A stretch of DNA of 64,000 nt, from assembly GCA_963758945.1 (NCBI GenBank), contig CAVWXY010000006.1, positions 1,302,001 through 1,366,000 of the forward strand. Reading direction: 5' to 3'. Numbering within the stretch: the stretch's first letter is position 1; each line of letters begins with the position of its first letter. The DNA is from VAZQ01 sp963758945 (GTDB taxonomy: Bacteria > Pseudomonadota > Alphaproteobacteria > Rhizobiales > Xanthobacteraceae). A program made the translations under genes and the position numbers. Shown one piece after another: positions 42,183 through 49,758 of this stretch. A model generated the notes under the pieces. It was not told the origin of the DNA and did no database searches. It saw only the letters and a list, made by a program, of their open reading frames with translations.

Positions 42183-43269
42183 GCCGGATGTCTCCTTTGA
42201 GGGAGCCGATGCCGAGCGAACCGTCGCGCACCGACGGAATGGACGCTGTTGGTTCGACCGTCGCCGACGCGGCGGGAGGCGGCGCGACCGCGGGGTCGTC
42301 GTCTTGCACGGCCTCCAGAAACGTCGCGGACGGCACGAAGAACAGGTTCCCGGTGACGGCGCGGCTGAAGTCGAGCAGCCGGTCGTAGTTGCCGGGCGGG
42401 CGGCCGACGAACATGTTCTCGAGCATCTGCTCGATGGTGCGGGGCGAGCGGCTGTAACCGATGAAATAAGTGCCGAATTCGCCCTGTGCGACGCGGCCGA
42501 AGGGCATGTTGTCGCGCAGGATTTTGATCTCTTTGCCGTCCTCGACGATGGTGGTGAGCTCGCTATGCGCCGAGCTCGGCTTGACGGCTTCGTCCAATTC
42601 GATGTCGGACAGCTTGGTGCGGCCGATGATGCGTTCCTGCGCCTCCGCGCTCAGCGCATTCCATCCGGCGAGATCGTGCAGATATTTCTGCGTGATGACG
42701 TAGCTGCCGCCGGCGAATGCGGCATCCTCGGCGTCGATGAGCACGGCGTCGATCACCGCCTCGCCGCGCGGATTTTCCGTCCCGTCGACGAAACCCAGGA
42801 GATCGCGATCGTCGAAGTAGCGGAAGCCGTGCACCTCGTCGACCGGCGACACCGCGCCGCCGATCCGCGCCATGATCTGCGTCGCAAGCTCGAAGCACAG
42901 ATCCATGCGCTTCGCCCGGATGTGGAACAGCAGGTCGCCGGGCGTGGACACCGCGTGGCGCGCGCCGGCACGAATCTCCCGGAACGGATGCAGCTCCGCC
43001 GGCCGCGGCGGCCCGAACAGGCGGTCCCACGCGTCGGACCCGAAGCCCATGACGCAGGAAAGGCCCGCCTCGAGGTCGCGAAATCCCACCGCGCGCAACA
43101 GCCCGCCGAGGTCGCCGCAGAACGACCGCAGGATCGCGCGCTGGTCCGGGCCGGGGTTGACCGTCACGCACAGGAAAATCGCGGCGCGGGTGAGCGGTGC
43201 GGCGACCGGCTGTGCGACGACACGCGAGCCGGCCGCCGCCTCGGGCGCGGCCGACAGATCAGACTCCAT
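42175..43269 (-). CDS. DyP-type peroxidase, encapsulin cargo
   Basis: A 364-aa dye-decolorising heme peroxidase. The GxxDG motif is GFVDGTENP (catalytic Asp), with SYVITQKYLHDLAGW and FGTYFIGYSR around the heme. After a Pro/Ala-rich linker (DDDPAVAPPPAASATVEP) the C-terminus is DGSLGIGSLKGDIRHE, the well-known encapsulin-targeting peptide. The ATG at 43269 gives the regular N-terminus; the open frame before it is junk-like. The overlap with the encapsulin start secures co-expression of shell and cargo. No Tat signal, consistent with cytoplasmic loading. Confidence 0.94.
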   Translation of the reverse strand: MESDLSAAPEAAAGSRVVAQPVAAPLTRAAIFLCVTVNPGPDQRAILRSFCGDLGGLLRAVGFRDLEAGLSCVMGFGSDAWDRLFGPPRPAELHPFREIRAGARHAVSTPGDLLFHIRAKRMDLCFELATQIMARIGGAVSPVDEVHGFRYFDDRDLLGFVDGTENPRGEAVIDAVLIDAEDAAFAGGSYVITQKYLHDLAGWNALSAEAQERIIGRTKLSDIELDEAVKPSSAHSELTTIVEDGKEIKILRDNMPFGRVAQGEFGTYFIGYSRSPRTIEQMLENMFVGRPPGNYDRLLDFSRAVTGNLFFVPSATFLEAVQDDDPAVAPPPAASATVEPTASIPSVRDGSLGIGSLKGDIRHE

Positions 43270-43486
43270 GGGATGGTATCCCGACGCGGTGCACTGCAAT
43301 CTCGCCGTTCGAAAAGGCCGCGCTCGCCTCGCCTGCGAACATTCGAAACGCAAGCCTACCATCGCCCGCCGACGAACGTCCATGCCACCTGCACCCGCAT
43401 CGGAGAACACGGTCGTGAGCCCGAGCACCGGCGCGGCGGGAACGTCCTCCGCGCCATTCAGGCGCGATCGTGCGAGCGCCTCTCGA

Positions 43487-44641
43487 TCAGATTCGGGCAG
43501 CGCGCTTGCGCTGCCCGGTCTCGGGCATCAGCAGCCAGACCAGCGCGAGTCCCAGCGCGCCGATGCAGGCCAGTCCGAGGAAGGCGTCGCCGCTGCCGAA
43601 CCGGTCGCTCATCCATCCCCCCAGCGTCGTGCTCAGCGAAGCCCCGATCCCGACCCCGGTTCCGACAACGCCCTGCGCCAGATTGAAACGACCGGTGCCG
43701 CGCGTGAGGTCCGCGATCGTGAGCGGGACCAGCACGCCGAGCACCGCGGCGCAAATTCCGTCGAGCACCTGTACCGCCACGAGCAGCTGAGGATCCGTGA
43801 TCATCATCAGCAGCACGCCGCGCGCGGGTAATGCCGCAAACCCGATCACCAGCACCGGCCGGCGTCCCCACCGTTGCGCCCAGCGCCCGACCGCGGGCGA
43901 GAATGCCGCGACGACGAGCTGCGGCACCACCACGCAGGCCGCCACCAATGCCGTCGCCCAGACGCTGGAGCGCTTGGTGATGATGCTCGCCATCAGCGGA
44001 AGCATGGCCGCATTCGCGAGCTGGAAGAGGGCGACGCATGCGGTGAAGATCAGCAGCGGCCGATTGGCCAACAGCGTCCAGGGCGCGGCGGTCGCCGGTC
44101 CGGTCGGCCCCTGCGCCGCCCCGCCGTGCGCCTGGACGGTGTCGATCTCGCTCTCCGAGATCTGCCACAGCGCCAGCAGCGCCGGAATGACCAACGCGGC
44201 GGTGACCAGGAAAACCGCCTGGTTCGACCAGAAATATCCGACCGCACCCATGCCCGCTGCCGCGATGCCGTTGCCGATCGAGGCGAAGCGCGCGTTGCGG
44301 CCGAACCGCTCGCCGCTGGCGGCGTAACCGACGAGCCCGAGGCTGATCGCGGCGATCGCGGGGTTCACCAGGCTGCTCGCCGCGGCGTGCAGCAACTGCG
44401 AGGCGAGGACGGCCGGGAAGATCGGCCACAGCGCGATGACCAGCGCGCTCGCGCCGATCCCGATCATCGCCATGCCCGCAAGCCGGCGTTCCGACCGCAC
44501 GGCATCGACGATCGCCCCGCCGGGCATCTGCAGGACGAGGGCGGCGAGGCCGCGGGCGGTGAGGATCAGGCCGATGTCGACCTGCGTCCATTGATGCGCG
44601 GTGAGATAGACGGAGATGAACGGCCCGAATCCCGTCTGCAC
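43487..44641 (-). CDS. MFS transporter, N-terminus displaced by a probable frameshift
   Basis: A major facilitator with 11-12 helices: FGPFISVYLTAHQWTQVDIGLI at the start, GGAIVDAVRSERRLAG (the conserved loop 2-3), NPAIAAISLGLVG, and GGWMSDRFG late. The only in-frame start is GTG at 44641, which cuts the first helix: the frame is open upstream and encodes GLDWFAFCVADVQTGFGP, but with no start codon. An ATG at 44787 (MPIDAGSKPTAADIG) is in a different frame and would fit as the real N-terminus if one base changes in the CGCCCCCGCCC run near 44720. Substrate unknown. Confidence 0.78.
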   Translation of the reverse strand: MQTGFGPFISVYLTAHQWTQVDIGLILTARGLAALVLQMPGGAIVDAVRSERRLAGMAMIGIGASALVIALWPIFPAVLASQLLHAAASSLVNPAIAAISLGLVGYAASGERFGRNARFASIGNGIAAAGMGAVGYFWSNQAVFLVTAALVIPALLALWQISESEIDTVQAHGGAAQGPTGPATAAPWTLLANRPLLIFTACVALFQLANAAMLPLMASIITKRSSVWATALVAACVVVPQLVVAAFSPAVGRWAQRWGRRPVLVIGFAALPARGVLLMMITDPQLLVAVQVLDGICAAVLGVLVPLTIADLTRGTGRFNLAQGVVGTGVGIGASLSTTLGGWMSDRFGSGDAFLGLACIGALGLALVWLLMPETGQRKRAARI

Positions 44642-44823
44642 GTCGGCAACGCAGAACGCGAACCAATCGAGCCCGCGCCGGCTGCGGCGCGACGCGGCGA
44701 TGGGCGGCTCGGGCGGGGGCGGCGTCCGCGGCGGCTGCGCCGGCCGATGTCCGCAGCGGTCGGCTTCGACCCTGCGTCGATCGGCATCGCCGGTATCGCG
44801 GGGCTCCGGGGCGGTGGACAGGG

Positions 44824-45480
44824 CTACCTCTCCGGCGCGGCTGCCTCGCTCGACGGCATGGCGCGTTCGGTGCCCGGCGCGCCCACCACCACCACCGGCT
44901 CACCTCGCTTGTATTCCGGCGCCAGCCTCACCTGGTTGCGGGTGAGGTCCAGGCTGATGGCGCCGGGTTTCCCGGCGGGCGCGAAGTTGAGTGCGCGCCA
45001 ATCGACGGCGATCTTGCGCGTGCCGATGCCGAGGAACCCGCCGAAGTCGATGATGGCGGCGCGCACCTGTCCGTCCCGGCTGACGATGACATCGATGATC
45101 CGTCCCATGTCCTCGCCGGCGCTGCTGCGGACGCTCTTGCCGAGGATCGAGGACACCTCCTGGTCGTCGAGCACCATCGCCGGCGTGCCGGTGGGCGGGT
45201 TGGGGGGTGCAGCGCCGGTCGGCGGCGCCGGAGCTGCCGGGGTGGCGGGGGCCGCCGCCGATGGCGGCCTTTCCTGTTCGGATTGCCCCTGCTCGGGTTG
45301 CCGCGCCGGCGCCGACGGCTCCGCTGCCTGCGAGAACTGGCTCGCGCGCGCCCATCGTCCCGCCGATTGGTGTCCCGCCGATTGGTCCGCGCGGGCGGTA
45401 TCGGAATCATCGCCGCGAATGCCCGCCGCCGCGACCAGTGCGATCGCGACGGCGGTGAAAGCTGCGAAATCGATGCGCAT
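44824..45480 (-). CDS. PRC-barrel domain protein, secreted
   Basis: A 218-aa protein with a signal peptide (MRIDFAAFTAVAIALVAAAG), a long Pro/Ala/Gln-rich linker and a C-terminal PRC barrel: LDDQEVSSILGKSVRSSAG, DMGRIIDVIVSRDGQVRAAIIDFGGFLG and KIAVDWRALNF. PRC-barrel proteins are often part of the general stress response in alphaproteobacteria. This fits the promoter upstream, GGAAC-N16-CGTT. The ATG at 45480 follows GGGGGAG by nine bases. Confidence 0.85.
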   Translation of the reverse strand: MRIDFAAFTAVAIALVAAAGIRGDDSDTARADQSAGHQSAGRWARASQFSQAAEPSAPARQPEQGQSEQERPPSAAAPATPAAPAPPTGAAPPNPPTGTPAMVLDDQEVSSILGKSVRSSAGEDMGRIIDVIVSRDGQVRAAIIDFGGFLGIGTRKIAVDWRALNFAPAGKPGAISLDLTRNQVRLAPEYKRGEPVVVVGAPGTERAMPSSEAAAPER

Positions 45481-45518
45481 CACCGTGCTCTCCCCCATGC
45501 ACGCCAACCCGTAGCGTC

Positions 45519-45543
45519 AACGCCCATGCGGCGGGCGGGTTCC
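45519..45543 (-). promoter_or_regulatory. EcfG-type general-stress promoter upstream of the PRC-barrel gene
   Basis: On the minus strand the sequence reads GGAAC (45543-45539), 16 bases, CGTT (45522-45519). This matches the known EcfG consensus GGAAC-N16/17-CGTT of alphaproteobacteria exactly, and its -10 is 38 bases before the start codon at 45480. Confidence 0.75.
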
Positions 45544-45667
45544 CTGGAGCGGCGATAATGCAAGGCAGGAGAAGCGGAAACGGCCGAGCAACAGCCGAAG
45601 ACGTGGTGAGGCGGCGGGAGCGGGGTAGGGAGCAGGTGAGCGCAGACGACATTCTGCACCCCCTCTT

Positions 45668-45716
45668 CATATGACGTTCCTATACCGTCGGCTCGGCGTT
45701 CCTCTCGAATTCATAT
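45668..45716 (+). promoter_or_regulatory. 49-bp element, copy E
   Basis: CATATG (45668-45673), N5, CCTATA (45679-45684), N15, then TCCTCTCGAATTCATAT (45700-45716). It points to the small gene at 45794, 77 bases away. See the other five copies; all align without gaps. Confidence 0.85.
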
Positions 45717-45793
45717 GCCGTCGATGGCAAGTCTGCGCTGTCGAGCTGTTGATCCCTCGGTCATTGGATCGCGCCAGCGAGAGGGGAATTCAG

Positions 45794-45976
45794 ATGAGGC
45801 TTTCAAGCACAGCGCCCGGTCTTGGCTCCGCGGCCTTGAAGGTGTGGACCGCCCTCGTGGATGCCTTGCGGGCGGCGTTCGCTGTCGAGACCAGGTCCTA
45901 CCGGCCCGAGCAATATTATATGCGCGGCCCGGGGCCGAAATGGCGCGCGAAGCACGCTCGCTGGCAGGACTCGTAA
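45794..45976 (+). CDS. Small conserved-type protein downstream of element E
   Basis: A 60-aa protein starting MRLSSTAPGLGSAALKVWTA with an upstream GAGAGGGG ribosome site. The middle LVDALRAAFAVETRS is amphipathic; the rest is Arg/Tyr/Trp-rich and soluble. No known family. It is supported by the ribosome site and by an element of the six-copy family in front of it. It runs toward the convergent hypothetical gene at 46015. Confidence 0.55.
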   Translation: MRLSSTAPGLGSAALKVWTALVDALRAAFAVETRSYRPEQYYMRGPGPKWRAKHARWQDS

Positions 45977-46014
45977 AGGGGAAAATTGCGAGGCTTCGGC
46001 GGCGCCAAGCGCGG

Positions 46015-46497
46015 TCACCGACGTAAACCTGTCCACAAGTCACGCCGCTTGGCCTCGGCTGAGGCCGGCGGCGACTTTCGTTCGAGCTCCACCGCGGCTT
46101 GAAAGGCCTTGCGCAAGCGAGGATCGTCGATGCGTGCGATATGGCTTCTCAGAATAGCTGCTCGCTTCGGATTGTCGAGCGCGGTGATCGCCTGACAGAG
46201 CTCACCGGTTGTTCTGCGAAAGAAGCTTGGCCCCGACGGTCGCCACCGCAGCCCGGCCGCGTCGATCTCGTCGGCCATTGCGAACGCCGCCGCTTCATCC
46301 TTCGGATCCCGCGTGATGGCGAAGCGCAGGAGGAGCAGCAGCCATTCGCGGATTCGATCGGCACGCCAATCCGGCGAACGCTTCGCCCGTTCCGTCGTAC
46401 GCGAAGAGGTGGAAGTCGGCAATTTTCGCTTCCGCGCGATTTTACCCTGCACCGCGTCGGGGCGAGGCTGCGCAAGCGCGGACGCGTCGGAACCCAT
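46015..46497 (-). CDS. Conserved hypothetical protein, 160 aa
   Basis: Unknown function. After a basic, Ser/Thr-rich N-terminus the protein has a helical region: RIREWLLLLLRFAITRDPKDEAAAFAMADEIDAAG, then ALDNPKRAAILRSHIARIDDPRLRKAFQAAVEL. There is no signal peptide or membrane helix. The ATG at 46497 follows GAGTGGG; a GTG two codons earlier is also possible. Last gene of the unit downstream of element A, 20 bases after the DapA-like gene. Confidence 0.7.
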   Translation of the reverse strand: MGSDASALAQPRPDAVQGKIARKRKLPTSTSSRTTERAKRSPDWRADRIREWLLLLLRFAITRDPKDEAAAFAMADEIDAAGLRWRPSGPSFFRRTTGELCQAITALDNPKRAAILRSHIARIDDPRLRKAFQAAVELERKSPPASAEAKRRDLWTGLRR

Positions 46498-46516
46498 GGA
46501 CACCCACTCCCATCCG

Positions 46517-47569
46517 TCAGCGCCGGAAACGAGCGGTCGGCGAGCGAAAAATCGGCTGGGAAACTAGCACAAATTTCGGCTTGGTTCGCGCGGGGTTGAC
46601 GGCTGAAACGGCATTGCCACCCCGGCGGGGCGCGTCTCCGATCAGGTAGCCGGAATACTTGGTGCTTATGTGCGCCAGGATCCTCTCGATCTCCGCCTTG
46701 CTCTCGCGCTTCAATTCGACGAGCGGCAAGCGCACCCGCGGTGACATGAGATCCATCAAGCTCAATGCATACTTGAGCGGAGCTGGAGTGCTCTCGCGCG
46801 ACAGCACGCTGGCCAGCCTCGCGATCACCGCTGCGAGTTCTTGGGCGCGAGCGAACTCGCCCTGCTTCCACGCCGCGTACACAGCACGGCAAAGACCGGG
46901 CGCTGCGGTCGAGGCAGCGGAAATGCAGCCGTCGCCGCCATGGGCGAAGAAGGCAAGCGCAGTCGCGTCGTCGCCCGACAGCAGCCGAAACTCCGAACCG
47001 ATCAGCGCGCGCAGGCGGAGCGGGCGAGCGAGGTCGCCAGTCGCGTCCTCGAGACCGATGCATTGCGGCATCTCGGCCAGCCGGGCAATGGTGTCGTCGG
47101 CGAGACCGCACACGGTGCGCGAAGGGACGTCATGGAGGATGATCGGAAGACCGGTCGCTTCGGTCACAGCGCGGAAATGGGCGTACAGTCCCGGTTGCGT
47201 CGGCTTGTTGTAGTAGGGCACGACGGAGAGAACGGCATCGGCGCCGGCCGCTTCCGCATCCTTGGCCAGTTCGATCGCCTGGCTGGTGGAATTCGAGCCT
47301 GCGCCCGCGATCACCGGAATCCGGCCGTCCGCTGCAGCGGCGGCGATGCGAACGATGGTATCGTGCTCGGCGCGGCTCAGGGTGGGAGCTTCACCGGTCG
47401 TTCCGCACACGACCAGGGCGCTGGCGCCTTGCTCGATTTGACGGTGACAAAGACGCTCGAGCGCGGCGCGGTCGAGCTCGCCTGTAGCGTCGAACGGCGT
47501 CGGAAGCGCGGGGGCGTAGCCGCGCAGCCGCAAAACGTGACGTCCCCGTGCGGACATGGGCGGCCTCAC
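46517..47569 (-). CDS. DapA-family aldolase-like protein lacking the Schiff-base lysine
   Basis: A 350-aa member of the dihydrodipicolinate synthase/N-acetylneuraminate lyase family. The TT pair (VVCGTTGEAPTLS), YYNKPTQPGLY with the catalytic Tyr, and the barrel pattern are present. At the position of the catalytic Lys (GIKEATG in DapA) it reads GLEDATGD: the codon is GAG for Glu. It also has HDVP for the usual YNVP and a ~50-residue C-terminal extension (after STKYSGYL). So it should not form the pyruvate Schiff base. GTG at 47569 overlaps the upstream stop; ATG at 47557 is an alternative. Confidence 0.82.
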   Translation of the reverse strand: MRPPMSARGRHVLRLRGYAPALPTPFDATGELDRAALERLCHRQIEQGASALVVCGTTGEAPTLSRAEHDTIVRIAAAAADGRIPVIAGAGSNSTSQAIELAKDAEAAGADAVLSVVPYYNKPTQPGLYAHFRAVTEATGLPIILHDVPSRTVCGLADDTIARLAEMPQCIGLEDATGDLARPLRLRALIGSEFRLLSGDDATALAFFAHGGDGCISAASTAAPGLCRAVYAAWKQGEFARAQELAAVIARLASVLSRESTPAPLKYALSLMDLMSPRVRLPLVELKRESKAEIERILAHISTKYSGYLIGDAPRRGGNAVSAVNPARTKPKFVLVSQPIFRSPTARFRR

Positions 47570-48027
47570 GCAGCCTTGGAGAACGGGGTCATGTCGCCGC
47601 GCTGCGCGGCGACGGCGGAGCCATGCTCGCGGATGGTGCCCGCCTCGACGATCAGGCCGTGCCGTTGCAAAGCGGAGCGAAGCTTGCGGTTGCCGGCGCG
47701 CTCCTGCGGGTCGACCCAGACGACGAGCACGCCCGTGGGGCTCAGGAAATCCACCAGCCAATCGAGCGTCGTCTCCAGGGCCTTGATCGAGCGCTGCCGC
47801 CAATCGACCAGCGCCACATCGTATTGCCCGGCCGGGAGGCCGCAATTTGCCGCGGTCGTCGCCACCCGGACATAGCCGCGGCGATGCAGCTCGAACATGA
47901 GCTCGGCGCTCTTCGAGCCCGCCACGATGATCCGTTGCAGCTTCGAGCAACGCGCGAGCGCGAGCATCGGCTCGATGATCCGCTCGCCGGCAGGGATGAG
48001 ATGGGACTGGAGCATGACTGCCACCAT
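47566..48027 (-). CDS. Rossmann-like conserved protein of unknown function, 153 aa
   Basis: The protein starts MVAVMLQSHLIPAGERIIEP at the ATG at 48027 (a second ATG at 48015 is possible). It has the pattern of a methyltransferase-like Rossmann fold: RIIVAGSKSAELMFELHRRGY, then QYDVALVDWRQRSIKALETTLDWLVDFLSPTGVLVVWVDPQ. The canonical SAM-binding GxGxG is not present. It sits between a 94-aa protein and the DapA-like gene, with an overlapping stop. Function unknown. Confidence 0.72.
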   Translation of the reverse strand: MVAVMLQSHLIPAGERIIEPMLALARCSKLQRIIVAGSKSAELMFELHRRGYVRVATTAANCGLPAGQYDVALVDWRQRSIKALETTLDWLVDFLSPTGVLVVWVDPQERAGNRKLRSALQRHGLIVEAGTIREHGSAVAAQRGDMTPFSKAA

Positions 48028-48050
48028 TTCAGGTCGATATGCGGCTGACG

Positions 48051-48335
48051 CTAGGCGGCGCGCGCAATCTGGTCCCGAGGGTCGGACATGGTGTGATCCC
48101 CGGCGCGCGGCCTGCTCATATCCAGCTCGAGTACGTCGGGGACCATGATCACGGCCTGCGGCCGGTTGCCGTTCTCGAACATGGCGAATTTCAGGGCTTC
48201 GGCGCGATTGACGAACAGGCCGCCGCAGAGGCCTTGTTGATCCTGGACCACCCAGTGGCCGTGGCTGTCCTTGCCGATGCGGAACAGCCGCGAGGGCGAA
48301 GAGGATCGTAGGGAGGGAGGTTGAGATTGAGCCAT
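48051..48335 (-). CDS. Conserved small hypothetical protein, 94 aa
   Basis: A short soluble protein. The conserved-looking core is LFRIGKDSHGHWVVQDQQGL followed by CGGLFVNRAEALKFAMFENGNRP and VIMVPDVLELD, resembling a small RNA- or DNA-binding beta-alpha fold seen as a hypothetical protein in Bradyrhizobium relatives. AAGGAG precedes the ATG at 48335. It is in the unit downstream of element A. Confidence 0.72.
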   Translation of the reverse strand: MAQSQPPSLRSSSPSRLFRIGKDSHGHWVVQDQQGLCGGLFVNRAEALKFAMFENGNRPQAVIMVPDVLELDMSRPRAGDHTMSDPRDQIARAA

Positions 48336-48392
48336 GACACGTGTCTCCTTCGGAATTGTGGTGCGGGCCGATGACGAGCGGCCCGCGTTGCG

Positions 48393-48608
48393 TCAATGGA
48401 CGGGCGGAATCCAGATCCAGCTCTTCACGGCGACGATCGCGGTTACGACTACCATGAACACTGCGATCGCCAGGGCAGCCCTGAAGACCGGCTTCATTCG
48501 TGCGGCGAGCGACTGCTCCGCCGATGCGTCGACGGAGGCCTTTCGTCCCTCCAACCGCTGGCACACGCCGGTCCGTGGCGCGCTCCGAGTGTGGGTGATG
48601 ATCGACAT
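48393..48608 (-). CDS. Small single-span membrane protein, first gene after element A
   Basis: A 71-aa protein with a soluble N-terminal half (MSIITHTRSAPRTGVCQRLE...) and one C-terminal membrane helix (PVFRAALAIAVFMVVVTAIV, then AVKSWIWIPPVH). GGAG lies seven bases before the ATG at 48608. A shorter form starting at 48497 (MKPVFRAAL) is possible. It is 150 bases downstream of element A. No family recognised. Confidence 0.6.
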   Translation of the reverse strand: MSIITHTRSAPRTGVCQRLEGRKASVDASAEQSLAARMKPVFRAALAIAVFMVVVTAIVAVKSWIWIPPVH

Positions 48609-48758
48609 CTTGCACTCCATTCGCTGCAGCAGATGGGTGACTTGCGTTGCGAAAATGTCTGCCGCGTCTTTCACGATTTGCGGTGCAGCCCGACACCTTG
48701 GGGTCTTGGCCCCGCGCGGATCCGTTCGAATCCGTGCCGCGAATGTGCTGATCAAGGG

Positions 48759-48807
48759 ATATGAATTCGAGAGGGATGCCGACCCGTTCTCGTAAGTGCG
48801 GTATAAA
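48759..48807 (-). promoter_or_regulatory. 49-bp element, copy A
   Basis: Read on the minus strand: TTTATA (48807-48802), N5, CTTACG (48796-48791), N15, CCCTCTCGAATTCATAT (48775-48759). Points to the gene at 48608. The ~45 bases after it share a 15-base run, TCGAACGGATCCGCG, with the leader of copy B. Confidence 0.88.
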
Positions 48808-48823
48808 GACCGCCCACCGGCTG

Positions 48824-48961
48824 TTAATTAAGGCTCTTCAAGAAACCAGCGAGGTCGAACTTGAGGATCGCGATGACGAGCCCCATGACGACTGCCACCG
48901 CGGCCGCGGCTGCGACCAGCGCGATCAACGACTTGAGGTAGTCCTTGATGATCGCGCCCAT
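48824..48961 (-). CDS. 45-aa single-span membrane peptide downstream of element B
   Basis: A very small membrane protein: MGAIIKDYLKSLIALVAAAA followed by the rest of one long hydrophobic helix and the end FDLAGFLKSLN. AGGAGG is at a good distance before the ATG at 48961, so translation is likely. It is 114 bases downstream of element B and forms its own unit. No known family; the design (one helix, short amphipathic ends) resembles small regulatory or stress membrane peptides. Confidence 0.65.
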   Translation of the reverse strand: MGAIIKDYLKSLIALVAAAAAVAVVMGLVIAILKFDLAGFLKSLN

Positions 48962-49075
48962 CGATCGGGGCCTCCTGGATGGTGCGGAATGGCGCCCTGC
49001 GTTTGCGGCGGCAGCGAGCGGGACGCCTCGTTCGCGGATCCGTTCGACCCGCGCCGGTAAGATGCTCATGCCGGA

Positions 49076-49124
49076 ATATGAATTCGAGAGGGTTTCGGCT
49101 GCGTCGGTATAAGCACGGCATAAA
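49076..49124 (-). promoter_or_regulatory. 49-bp element, copy B
   Basis: Minus strand: TTTATG (49124-49119), N5, CTTATA (49113-49108), N15, CCCTCTCGAATTCATAT (49092-49076). The 17-base block is identical to copies A and C. Points to the gene at 48961. Confidence 0.88.
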
Positions 49125-49145
49125 TGCCGCGGATGCATCGAAGCG

Positions 49146-49337
49146 TCAGCGCACGATCGGGAGATCGTCGTCGTTTTTCGACGAGATGTGATAGCGGTTG
49201 TGGAACAGCTCGGTTTCGAGCTTGCGCCGATTTTCGCGCACCTCGGCGATCATCTCGCCCAGTCGTGCGAGCAGAGCGAGGGCCCTTGCAACGGTGCGAT
49301 GCATGAGACGACGGCCGGCATGAACGAACGCGATCAT
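49146..49337 (-). CDS. Small basic protein downstream of element C, 63 aa
   Basis: A helical protein: MIAFVHAGRRLMHRTVARAL, then ALLARLGEMIAEVRENRRKLETELFHNRYH and the acidic tail SSKNDDDLPIVR. The size and the helix resemble DUF1127-type small proteins, but the LSDRxLRDIG motif of that family is missing. The ATG at 49337 lacks a strong ribosome site; ATG at 49304 is an alternative. It is 129 bases after element C. Confidence 0.6.
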   Translation of the reverse strand: MIAFVHAGRRLMHRTVARALALLARLGEMIAEVRENRRKLETELFHNRYHISSKNDDDLPIVR

Positions 49338-49466
49338 GGGAGTGTGCTCTGCGGATGCGAGGGGCGCGCTCGGCCTTCCGATCGGCAGCCTGTTTCTTCT
49401 CAGCGCGCCCCTCGCGCTGCCCCCCTCGCCGTGTTGCAATGACGCCTCCATGTGCCGCATCGGCCC

Positions 49467-49515
49467 ATATGAATTCGAGAGGGAAGCGGGCCCGTGCTCA
49501 TAAGCGCGGTATAAG
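49467..49515 (-). promoter_or_regulatory. 49-bp element, copy C
   Basis: Minus strand: CTTATA (49515-49510), N5, CTTATG (49504-49499), N15, CCCTCTCGAATTCATAT (49483-49467). Points to the gene at 49337. It is back-to-back with copy D 135 bases away, facing the other way. Confidence 0.88.
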
Positions 49516-49650
49516 GACCGCGGCGCGGCGCGGAGGTCTTGCCCTCCTTCGCCAGGGCGCTCCAAACGGGCGGCGCGAGGACGCAATGCCAGCGTGCGGC
49601 GATGATACATTGCGAGCGTGGTTTGATCGCGGAATTGCTTGGCTGCTGCA

Positions 49651-49699
49651 ATTATGCCGCCCCTATGGCAGCCGCCGAGGTTCCGTCTCGAATTCTTAT
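49651..49699 (+). promoter_or_regulatory. 49-bp element, copy D
   Basis: Plus strand: ATTATG (49651-49656), N5, CCTATG (49662-49667), N15, CCGTCTCGAATTCTTAT (49683-49699), two changes from the common block. Points to the gene at 49759, 59 bases away. Confidence 0.82.
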
Positions 49700-49758
49700 G
49701 CCCGACGCATCACGTCTACTGCAAATCGAGAGCTTGCGGCGCACGAAGGAATTTGAAG

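Noticed and set aside
48759..49699. The conserved block read as a peptide (LSNSY in the frame toward the gene)
   Set aside because: Because the copies align without gaps, any frame would look conserved; two copies have stops nearby and none links in frame to the downstream gene in a consistent way.
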